Shown here one piece after another: positions 1 to 6,128 of a DNA stretch of 20,567 nucleotides; positions within the stretch are counted from its first letter, which is position 1, and the number at the start of each line of letters is the position of its first letter. The DNA comes from Thermodesulfovibrio sp. (GTDB taxonomy: Bacteria; Nitrospirota; Thermodesulfovibrionia; Thermodesulfovibrionales; Thermodesulfovibrionaceae). The DNA lies in NCBI GenBank assembly GCA_026415995.1, contig JAOAGB010000033.1, positions 1 to 20,567 of the forward strand, given 5' to 3'. The position numbers and the translations under genes were made by a program. The notes below the pieces were generated by a model. It ran no database searches, had not been told where the DNA came from, and saw nothing but the letters and a program-made list of their open reading frames with translations.

Positions 1-18
1 TGCCTTGTAGGTAGGTTA

Positions 19-120
19 GGCTTCCTCCGAAGAGGCATGCACACCGCTACCTACGCTGGCTCCCTAACGGACCTAACTGCCGGATCCCCTTTTCCTCCAT
101 CACGCACAGGGCAGGAAGCC
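19..120 (-). ncRNA. ffs: Structured small RNA, probably SRP (4.5S-like) RNA
   Basis: The first 120 bases are strikingly GC-rich beside AT-rich surroundings, the usual sign of a structured RNA in such genomes. On the minus strand the RNA is closed by GGCUUCC (120-114) pairing with GGAAGCC (25-19), giving about 102 nt, close to the size of small bacterial SRP RNAs. Near its middle lies AGGUCCGUUAGGGAGC, resembling the SRP domain IV core (AGGUCC, tetraloop, GGnAGCAGC), in the apical position where it belongs, with GUGUGC further 3'. Deviations: the tetraloop reads GUUA rather than GNRA, there is an extra C in GGGAGCCAGC, and CAGG reads UAGG. A CCUC-UUCG-GAGG hairpin (35-24) competes with the closing stem. 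No T-run terminator follows, so the 3' end may lie beyond the window. That it is an RNA gene is fairly safe; the SRP identity is less so. Confidence 0.5.
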
Positions 121-128
121 TTTATTAT

Positions 129-158
129 TTTATACCAAAAAGAAATCAATATATGCAA
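129..158 (-). promoter_or_regulatory. Promoter of the minus-strand small RNA
   Basis: Read on the minus strand, TTGCAT (158-153) and TATAAA (134-129) are separated by 18 bases. Initiation 6-9 bases downstream falls at 122-120, exactly where the GGCUUCC closing stem of the RNA begins. This match between predicted start and RNA fold is the main support for the strand assignment. Confidence 0.5.
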
Positions 159-166
159 TTCTTTTT

Positions 167-175
167 TGTTATAAT
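167..175 (+). promoter_or_regulatory. Extended -10 promoter of the radical SAM gene
   Basis: TGTTATAAT is a perfect TGn plus TATAAT extended -10 element ending 7 bases before the ATG at 183. No convincing -35 is visible. Predicted initiation at about 182 would give an essentially leaderless message. This argues against the upstream ATG at 153, which would sit before the promoter. No Shine-Dalgarno sequence precedes 183. Confidence 0.5.
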
Positions 176-182
176 TAATTCA

Positions 183-1460
183 ATGAAACCAGTTATACTT
201 TTGGCTAATAACAAAGGAGAAATTTTTGAATCTTATGAATATGAAGCTTTAGGTATGGAAAGAAATAGTCCAATCTCTCTTAGTTCCAAAGACTTAATAC
301 CTCTTCCTAAAGGAAGCAAACTTTTTTATATTCCTAATGCAATCCCTATAGGACTTAATCATGCTGGAATTGTAGAAAAAATTGCTAATTATAGACCTGT
401 TGCTGCGTTTTTGCCACCAGGATATACAAGAACTCATCTTCCTGCCTTTGAAAAGACAAAATTTACTCCTAAACTGCCACTTTGGTCTTATACAGCTGTT
501 GCCTGGTATAGGGGAAAAATACATGCTGCAGCTATTAGGGTGGCTTGGATGAAAAAAGCTAATCCTGTATACCATGAAGATAAAAATGTTCTTAAATCTA
601 TAAAAAGAAAAAATGAATCTTTTAAAAATAATAGATTATTCAAACAACTTGAAATATGCGCAATGATTTATAACTGTTTTGCTGCAAAAAACTTTTTTCT
701 AAATAGATGGGAAGCGCCGCTGCCTACTTCTCCGCTGTGCAATGCTGAATGCATAGGTTGTCTATCAAAACAACCATCAGACTGTTGTCCATCGCAGGAA
801 AGAATTTCCTTTGTTCCAGAACCAAGGGAAATTTCAGAAATTGCAATATCTCACTTATTAAAAGCAGAAGAAGCAATTGTAAGCTTTGGGCAAGGATGTG
901 AAGGTGAACCTCTTCTTCAATGGAAAGTCATTGAAAAAGCAATAGGTATGACCAGAGAAAAAACTGACAGGGGTATTATTAACATAAACACCAACGGTTC
1001 TTTACCTAAAATTATTCCTAAGCTTAAAAAGGCAGGATTAAACAGCATTAGAATAAGTTTAAATTCTTTCAATCATGAAATTTACCAATCCTATTACAAA
1101 CCAAAAGGTTATAAATTCGAAGACGTAATTAAAGCTATAAAAATATCCAAAGAATGTGGGCTTTTTACAAGTCTAAACTATCTAATTTTCCCTGGTTATA
1201 ACGATTCTGAAGATGAGATAGAAAAATTATTTGACTTTCTAATGCAATGCTCTGTTGATCTCATTCAGATGAGAAATCTCTCCATTGATCCCTATCTTTA
1301 CATGGAAAAAGTTGAACCACCAAAGGGAAGGATATTGGGGATAAGAAAACTTATAAAAATGATAAAAAAGGATTTTCCCCATATAAAAATTGGATATTTT
1401 AACCTTCCTAAAGAAGCATTTAATAATGTTAATTTTAAGGAACAATGTTATTTTATTTAA
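183..1460 (+). CDS. Radical SAM domain protein with large N-terminal extension
   Basis: A 425-residue protein counted from ATG 183. The radical SAM signature CNAECIGC (C186, C190, C193, i.e. CxxxCxxC) would hold a 4Fe-4S cluster for S-adenosylmethionine cleavage. It is followed by a GEP-like element (GQGCEGEPLL), the strand NINTNGS and SIRISLNS, as in the radical SAM barrel. About 185 residues before the cluster motif match no family I recognise and make this more than a minimal enzyme. C201 and C202 lie close by and could be extra ligands. No SPASM cysteine cluster is visible. An in-frame ATG at 153 exists, but it precedes the -10 box, so 183 is preferred. The last 16 bases overlap the polymerase gene, implying coupled translation. 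The substrate is unknown. Confidence 0.85.
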   Translation: MKPVILLANNKGEIFESYEYEALGMERNSPISLSSKDLIPLPKGSKLFYIPNAIPIGLNHAGIVEKIANYRPVAAFLPPGYTRTHLPAFEKTKFTPKLPLWSYTAVAWYRGKIHAAAIRVAWMKKANPVYHEDKNVLKSIKRKNESFKNNRLFKQLEICAMIYNCFAAKNFFLNRWEAPLPTSPLCNAECIGCLSKQPSDCCPSQERISFVPEPREISEIAISHLLKAEEAIVSFGQGCEGEPLLQWKVIEKAIGMTREKTDRGIININTNGSLPKIIPKLKKAGLNSIRISLNSFNHEIYQSYYKPKGYKFEDVIKAIKISKECGLFTSLNYLIFPGYNDSEDEIEKLFDFLMQCSVDLIQMRNLSIDPYLYMEKVEPPKGRILGIRKLIKMIKKDFPHIKIGYFNLPKEAFNNVNFKEQCYFI

Positions 1461-3796
1461 TTGACATAGACTACCAATCAGAGGTAATTCTTTATGGAAT
1501 CGGACAAGATAGGAAAAGAAAAATTTTAATTGATCCCTCCTATAAACCCTTTTTTTTAGTATTACCTAATGATAAAAATAAAGCTTTAGAAGAAATCAAT
1601 AAAATGATAGAGATGAAAAATCTTCCTGTAACTAAATTATCCATTGATAATTTTAATTTTCATGGTGAAGAAAAAGAGTTTATAAAAGTCTATACAATCA
1701 CTCATCAGGATTTACAAAAAGTTAGAGACGAAATAAAAGCCCTTGAAGCTAAAAGAGGGGGTTCTGGTTCTGTAATTGATGAATTTGAATATCAAATTTC
1801 AGCATCAAGAACATATCTTGCTGAAAAAGAATTTTCCTGTATGGAATGGCTTGATATAGAAATAGATGGAAATAAAATAAAAAAGGTAAAAGCTGCTGAA
1901 TATAATAAACCTAACCTTAAGATTCTTGCCTTTGACATGGAGGTAATAGAAATTCAAAGGGGGATTCCTTCAATTATAATGATATCCCTATTTGGTAAAG
2001 ATTTATCAAAAATAATAACCTATCAAAAAGCGGATTATAGCGTTGATTCCATTATAGTAAACGATGAAAAACAACTTATAGAAAGATTTATTGAATTCAT
2101 AAAAGACTATGACCCCGATATAATAGCAGGATACAATACAGACCTTTACGATATGCCTATTTTAAGAGAGAGAGCAAAAAAACTCAAAGTTAACCTTGGC
2201 CCCCTTTCAATAGATAATTCTGGCATAACGCTGTCAAAGAGAGCGAGATTTACCACTGCTCGTCTTATAGGAAGAGTTCATCTTGATATTTTCAACTTTG
2301 TTTTCAATATACTTTCTCCTATTCTTCAAAGTGAGCAACTCACACTTAAAAATGTAGCCTCTGAGTTACTTGGAGATACTAAGCTTGAAATGGAATATGA
2401 AGACATAATTCAGGCATGGGATAAGGGGCATGAAATGGACAAGCTTGCAAGATATTGTCTAAAAGACAGTGAACTTGTCTATAAATTAACAGAAATGTTA
2501 CTACCAGATATTGAGGAACTGACGAAGCTCACGGGTCAGTCCCTTTTTGACACATCCAGAATGCCCTACAGTCAACTTGTTGAGTGGTACTACATTAAAA
2601 GGGCGAAAAGACAAAAAAGAGTTATCCCAAATCAGCCAAAATTTGACGAAATAAAAGCTCGCCAACAAATAACTTATGAAGGAGGCTTTGTAAAAGAACC
2701 TGAAGCGGGATTACATAAGAACATTGCTGTTGTTGATTTCGCATCACTTTATCCATCAATAATTGCTACTTATAACATTTCAATAGAAACCCTCAACTGC
2801 CATTGCTGTAAAGAGACAGGCTATAAGGTTCCAGAATTTTCTTACTGGTTTTGTAAGAATAAAAGAGGATTTGAATCGCAAGCAGTAGAGGAACTTCTCA
2901 AAGAAAGGCTTAAACTGAAGAGACAATTAAAAAATCTTGATCCTAATTCTCATGAGTATCTTGCTCTTGATACTAAACAGAGAGCTCTTAAAACTATCAT
3001 AAATGCCTCCTATGGATACTATGCCTATCCTGCAAGTAGATGGTATTCAAAGGAATGTGCAGAGTCAATTGCAGCAATTGGAAGATACTGGATTAGAGAA
3101 GTTCTTAAAAGAGCTGAAAGTAATGGATTTCATGCAATTTATGGTGATACAGATTCAGCATTTTTAAAATTTGGAACGAACAAAAAAGAACTTGAAAAAT
3201 TTATAGACGAAATAAATCAAGAACTACCAGGAATGATGAGACTCGATCTTGAAGATTATTATATAAAAGGGCTCTTTGTCCCTAAGGAAACAGGTGGTAC
3301 AGCAAAAAAGAGATATGCCTTATTAGACGAGAAGGGAAAGCTGAAAATCAGAGGACTTGAAATAGTAAGACGGGATTTATCCAAGTATGCAAGACAAACG
3401 CAACAGGAAATATTAAAACTATGTTTAATAGATGAAGCCGTAGATAGAGCATTTAAATATCTCGATGAAAGAATAAAAGCCTTAAGAACTGGTAATTTCA
3501 ATCCGAAGGAACTCGTTGTTTATGAACAGCTTTCAAAACCTATTTCTGAATATAAACTCCTTTCACCACATGTTGTAGCAGCAAAAAAACTATTCCAACA
3601 GGGTATTCCTGTGGGAGAAGGTAGTGTAATTGGCTATGTAATTCAAAAAGGTTCTGGTTCAATCAGTGAAAGAGCATATCCAATAGAATTCGCAGATTTA
3701 TCTAAAATTGATATCGAATATTACATCGAGAATCAATTAATTCCTATTTCAATGCGAATTTTAAATGCATTCAAAAGGAACTCTCAGCTTTTCTAA
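1445..3796 (+). CDS. Archaeal-type family B DNA polymerase with proofreading exonuclease
   Basis: A full-length 783-residue DNA polymerase. The 3'-5' exonuclease motifs are intact: Exo I FDMEV (D164, E166), Exo II YNTDLYD (near 230-236) and Exo III YCLKD (Y337, D341). The polymerase motifs are intact: A DFASLYPSII (D431), B KTIINASYG (516-524) and C YGDTDS (D568, D570). KKRY follows at 621. Stretches such as RWYSKECAESIAA are close to archaeal PolB (Pfu/KOD type) and unlike E. coli Pol II, although the length happens to be similar. C454/C455 and C470 align by eye with a palm disulfide pair of hyperthermophile PolB. The N-terminal domain keeps Tyr10 and Pro35, the equivalents of Pfu Y7 and P36, but other uracil-pocket residues differ. 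AAGGAA lies just before the ATG, inside the radical SAM gene, which it overlaps by 16 bases. A replication-accessory or repair role is likely. Confidence 0.95.
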   Translation: MLFYLIDIDYQSEVILYGIGQDRKRKILIDPSYKPFFLVLPNDKNKALEEINKMIEMKNLPVTKLSIDNFNFHGEEKEFIKVYTITHQDLQKVRDEIKALEAKRGGSGSVIDEFEYQISASRTYLAEKEFSCMEWLDIEIDGNKIKKVKAAEYNKPNLKILAFDMEVIEIQRGIPSIIMISLFGKDLSKIITYQKADYSVDSIIVNDEKQLIERFIEFIKDYDPDIIAGYNTDLYDMPILRERAKKLKVNLGPLSIDNSGITLSKRARFTTARLIGRVHLDIFNFVFNILSPILQSEQLTLKNVASELLGDTKLEMEYEDIIQAWDKGHEMDKLARYCLKDSELVYKLTEMLLPDIEELTKLTGQSLFDTSRMPYSQLVEWYYIKRAKRQKRVIPNQPKFDEIKARQQITYEGGFVKEPEAGLHKNIAVVDFASLYPSIIATYNISIETLNCHCCKETGYKVPEFSYWFCKNKRGFESQAVEELLKERLKLKRQLKNLDPNSHEYLALDTKQRALKTIINASYGYYAYPASRWYSKECAESIAAIGRYWIREVLKRAESNGFHAIYGDTDSAFLKFGTNKKELEKFIDEINQELPGMMRLDLEDYYIKGLFVPKETGGTAKKRYALLDEKGKLKIRGLEIVRRDLSKYARQTQQEILKLCLIDEAVDRAFKYLDERIKALRTGNFNPKELVVYEQLSKPISEYKLLSPHVVAAKKLFQQGIPVGEGSVIGYVIQKGSGSISERAYPIEFADLSKIDIEYYIENQLIPISMRILNAFKRNSQLF

Positions 3797-3812
3797 CACT
3801 AAAGTAGTAAAT

Positions 3813-3842
3813 TTGAAAACAAAGGATTTTTTCTGCTAAAAT
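3813..3842 (+). promoter_or_regulatory. Promoter of the YkuK-like gene
   Basis: TTGAAA (3813-3818) and TAAAAT (3837-3842) are spaced by 18 bases, and TGC precedes the -10, making it extended. Initiation at about 3849 would leave a leader of about 12 bases containing AAAGGAAAAG upstream of ATG 3861. It sits in the 64-base gap after the polymerase gene. Confidence 0.5.
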
Positions 3843-3860
3843 TCAAAAGGAAAAGTAGTT

Positions 3861-4355
3861 ATGGAAGCTGACTCGTTAAAGAAAGCCTTTTTCAATAGCC
3901 CTACTTATGGTAGTATTTCTTTTCAGCAAGTTTTTCAAAAAATCATTGAATTCGTAAAAGAACAACCTGAAAAAAACTACAGTTTAATCGTGGGTAGTGA
4001 TTCCTTTCCTGGCGAGGAAACAGTTTTTGTAACTGCCATAATAATTCATCGTAAAGGCGCTGGTGGGAGATATTTTTATAGAAAAATTAGACATGAAAAA
4101 ATGGATAATCTAAAATTAAGAATCTTTACGGAAGCTTCACTAAGTCTTGAAGTTGCTGAAACATTGAAAAAAATGCTTTCTGAAAATGGTTTTTCACGCC
4201 TTCCTGTAGAAATACATCTTGACATAGGCAAAAATGGTGCAACCAGAACCTTAGTAAAAGAAGTAATAAAAATGATTGTTGGCTCTGGCTATATTGCTGT
4301 AACTAAGCCAGACTCATTTGGAGCTACTAAAGTAGCAGATAGACACACTAACTGA
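3861..4355 (+). CDS. YkuK/DUF458-family RNase H-fold protein
   Basis: A 164-residue protein resembling the B. subtilis YkuK/DUF458 family, predicted to have an RNase H-like fold. Recognisable blocks are LIVGSDSF (41-48), VTAIIIHR (57-64), YFYRK (71-75), EIHLDIG (117-123) and KPDSFGATKVADRHTN at the C-terminus. Conserved acids D47, E91, D121 and D160 could form a metal-binding nuclease site; this is inference, as I know of no settled substrate for the family. Length is normal for the family. The start is supported by AAAGGAAAAG upstream and its own promoter. The gene converges on tRNA-Thr, with only 4 bases between its stop and the tRNA 3' end. Confidence 0.85.
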   Translation: MEADSLKKAFFNSPTYGSISFQQVFQKIIEFVKEQPEKNYSLIVGSDSFPGEETVFVTAIIIHRKGAGGRYFYRKIRHEKMDNLKLRIFTEASLSLEVAETLKKMLSENGFSRLPVEIHLDIGKNGATRTLVKEVIKMIVGSGYIAVTKPDSFGATKVADRHTN

Positions 4356-4359
4356 AGAA

Positions 4360-4431
4360 AGCCGGGAATGGGATTTGAACCCACGACCGGTCGATTACGA
4401 ATCGACTGCTCTGCCACTGAGCTATCCCGGC
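4360..4431 (-). tRNA. tRNA-Thr (anticodon CGU)
   Basis: A complete 72-base cloverleaf on the minus strand. The acceptor stem is GCCGGGA with TCCCGGC, the D stem GCTC/GAGC, the anticodon stem GTCGA/TCGAC around the loop TTCGTAA, and the T stem GTGGG/CCCAT with loop TTCAAAT. Anticodon CGU reads the ACG threonine codon. The discriminator base is U and the 3' CCA is not encoded, so CCA must be added by nucleotidyltransferase. It lies 4 bases after the macro domain stop codon and may be cotranscribed or use its own promoter. Confidence 0.97.
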
Positions 4432-4435
4432 GTTA

Positions 4436-4966
4436 TTATAATATTTTATCAAACTCCTCTTTGAAGTAGCGATAGGTCTCATCGTCAAATAGACAAAATT
4501 CAACAACCTCAAGATTTGTGTTTTCCCTTCCAAGATATTCCTTAGTCGTCATTATTAAAATTCTTGCTACCAAATCCTTAGGACAACCATATATGCCAGA
4601 GCTTATTGCTGGAAAGGAAATACTTTTAAGCTTATATTCATCAGCAATGAGAAGACTTTTTAATATGGCTTTTTTTAGTTTTTCTTCTTCCTGCCCTTCT
4701 CCCCATATTGGACCAACGGCATGGATAACATATTTTGCCTTTAGGGTACCTGCAGTGGTAATTGCTGCAGAACCAGTAGGAACGAATCCTATTTTATCGC
4801 TTTCTTCTTGAATTATCCACCCCCCTTTTCTTACAATTGCACCAGCTACTCCACCTCCATGTTTCAAATGACTGTTAGCTGCATTTACAATAGCATCACA
4901 ATCCCTCTCTGTTATATCTCCAATCATAATTCTAATCTTCTTTCCATTTATAACTTTTTCTTCCAT
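4436..4966 (-). CDS. Macro domain protein (ADP-ribose binding/hydrolase type)
   Basis: A 176-residue single-domain macro protein of normal length. Hallmarks are GDIT (16-19), IVNAANS (26-32), the glycine loop GGGVAGAI (37-44), YVIHAVGP (79-86) and the PAISSGIYG ribose-phosphate loop. Such proteins bind ADP-ribose and often remove it from protein or hydrolyse ADP-ribose derivatives such as O-acetyl-ADP-ribose; which of these it does cannot be read from sequence. The ATG at 4966 has a strong AGGAGG a few bases upstream. The gene follows the NifS-like gene with an 18-base gap and precedes tRNA-Thr by 4 bases, so the three are likely one transcript. Confidence 0.92.
   Translation of the reverse strand: MEEKVINGKKIRIMIGDITERDCDAIVNAANSHLKHGGGVAGAIVRKGGWIIQEESDKIGFVPTGSAAITTAGTLKAKYVIHAVGPIWGEGQEEEKLKKAILKSLLIADEYKLKSISFPAISSGIYGCPKDLVARILIMTTKEYLGRENTNLEVVEFCLFDDETYRYFKEEFDKIL
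4443..4451 (-). promoter_or_regulatory. Possible extended -10 promoter for tRNA-Thr inside the macro gene
   Basis: Minus-strand TGATAAAAT (4451-4443) matches the TGn plus TAAAAT pattern and is made by the last codons of the macro domain gene. Initiation at about 4436 would leave a leader of about 5 bases before the tRNA. No good -35 is seen. A second AT-rich hexamer (TATAAT, 4440-4435) is too close to the tRNA to serve. Confidence 0.35.
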
Positions 4967-4984
4967 AAAATGCCTCCTATGGAA

Positions 4985-6094
4985 TTATCCTTTAAGTTCT
5001 TTTTCAAATATATCAAGAGCTTTATTAACCTCTTCAAGAGTGGTAAACTTTCCTGTGCTTATCCTCAATGATGATATAGCCTCCTGCTCACTTAAACCCA
5101 TAGCAAGCAATACATGACTTGGTTTTCTAACTCCTGCATGACAGGCAGAACCAGCTGAAATGGCAACTTTATCACCTATCCTTTGTACAAATTCATCGGC
5201 AATAATATTTTTTATTGTAATATTTAAAGTATTTGGAAGACGATCTGCCATATCTCCATTAAGCCTTAACTCTGTAAACTCTATTAATCCCTCAAGTAAA
5301 ATATTGGTTACTTTTTTCAAATGGTCCTGTATTGAATCAAACTCTTCCATAACAATTTCGCATGCCTTTGCAAATGCGGCAATATAAGGCACATTTTCAG
5401 TACCTGGCCTTAAACCCCTTTCATGGGATGCACCTAATAAAAATGGTTTAATCATAAAACCTTCTTTCAAATACAAGGCTCCTATTCCCTTAGGTGCATA
5501 AAATTTATGTCCGGCCATTGAAAGCATGGTAACATTAAGGCTTTTTGCTGAAACGGAAACCTTTCCTATACTTTGAGCACAGTCTGTATGAAATGGAATC
5601 TCTCTTTCTAAAAGAAGATTTCCCATTTCCCTAATAGGTTGAAGGACTCCTGTTTCGTTATTAGAGTGCATAATAGTAACCAAAATAGTATTCTTTTTTA
5701 TTGCTTTTTTTAGGTCATCGGGATCAACAATACCCTGAGAATTCACCGGTAGAAAGGTAACATCATATCCCAGTCGCATTAATTCTCTACATGGATTAAG
5801 TACTGCAGGATGTTCAATGGAAGAGGTTATTACATGACCTCTGTCAAAACATAGTGCTCTTCCAAATATGGCGAGATTATTTGACTCTGTGCCTCCTGAA
5901 GTAAAAATTATCTCTTCTGGTTTTGCATCCAGTAACATTGCCACTTTTTGTCTTGAAAGTTCCAATATTTCTTTTGCTCTTCTGCCAACTTTATGGGTAC
6001 TTGATGGATTACCAAATTCATCCAAAGTTTTAATTATCTCTTCTTTTACCCTTGGGTCAACAGGTGTAGTTGCATTATAGTCAAGATAAATCAT
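4985..6094 (-). CDS. Cysteine desulfurase, NifS/IscS-like (class V aminotransferase fold)
   Basis: A 369-residue PLP enzyme that would remove sulfur from cysteine as an enzyme-bound persulfide for Fe-S cluster or tRNA thiolation work. Visible features are LDYNATTPVD at the N-terminus, TSGGTESNN (65-73), D171 in HTDCAQ, the PLP-binding K197 in AGHKFYAPKG, RPGTEN (229-234) and the catalytic loop SAGSACHAG with C318. Length is typical of NifS/IscS. The CHAG followed by PSHVLLAMGL also recalls selenocysteine lyase, so selenocysteine is an alternative substrate. No IscU/NifU scaffold gene is seen nearby. The start at 6094 has no Shine-Dalgarno sequence, but an extended -10 lies 5 bases upstream, suggesting a leaderless message. 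Confidence 0.93.
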   Translation of the reverse strand: MIYLDYNATTPVDPRVKEEIIKTLDEFGNPSSTHKVGRRAKEILELSRQKVAMLLDAKPEEIIFTSGGTESNNLAIFGRALCFDRGHVITSSIEHPAVLNPCRELMRLGYDVTFLPVNSQGIVDPDDLKKAIKKNTILVTIMHSNNETGVLQPIREMGNLLLEREIPFHTDCAQSIGKVSVSAKSLNVTMLSMAGHKFYAPKGIGALYLKEGFMIKPFLLGASHERGLRPGTENVPYIAAFAKACEIVMEEFDSIQDHLKKVTNILLEGLIEFTELRLNGDMADRLPNTLNITIKNIIADEFVQRIGDKVAISAGSACHAGVRKPSHVLLAMGLSEQEAISSLRISTGKFTTLEEVNKALDIFEKELKG

Positions 6095-6099
6095 GATTT

Positions 6100-6108
6100 A
6101 TTATATCA
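6100..6108 (-). promoter_or_regulatory. Extended -10 promoter of the NifS-like gene
   Basis: Minus-strand TGATATAAT (6108-6100) is a perfect extended -10 separated from the ATG at 6094 by 5 bases. Initiation would fall at or next to the start codon. It lies back to back with the promoter of the beta-CASP RNase gene in a 34-base gap. Confidence 0.5.
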
Positions 6109-6113
6109 CTTTG

Positions 6114-6122
6114 TGTTATTAT
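6114..6122 (+). promoter_or_regulatory. Extended -10 promoter of the beta-CASP RNase gene
   Basis: TGTTATTAT is an extended -10 (five of six bases of TATAAT) ending 6 bases before ATG 6129, which places predicted +1 at the A of the start codon. No ribosome binding site is visible. This supports 6129 rather than the in-frame ATG at 6093, which would overlap the NifS start. Confidence 0.45.
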
Positions 6123-6128
6123 TGTTGC

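Noticed and set aside
99..113. Plus-strand CACGCACAGGGCA, identical to the start of c-di-GMP-I (GEMM) riboswitches, and minus-strand GUAGGUAGCGG like the riboswitch 3' part
   Set aside because: The two pieces are on opposite strands, ACGCAAAGC is missing, and the plus-strand piece runs straight into AT-rich promoter sequence. A complete aptamer cannot be built.
19..128. Plus-strand reading of the GC-rich element as a terminator (GGAAGCC followed by a T-rich run)
   Set aside because: The paired arms are about 88 bases apart and the T-rich run is explained by the -10 box of the minus-strand RNA promoter.
153..182. ATG at 153 as the start of the first radical SAM gene
   Set aside because: It precedes the extended -10 box at 167-175 and overlaps the minus-strand -35, with no ribosome binding site.
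4348..4533. Minus-strand 61-codon reading frame across tRNA-Thr
   Set aside because: It runs through the tRNA and overlaps the macro gene in another frame; tRNA-derived spurious frame.
6093..6128. ATG at 6093 as the start of the beta-CASP RNase
   Set aside because: It overlaps the NifS start codon and adds a non-conserved leader (MIYYITLCYYCC); family members begin near MKIEFFGA.
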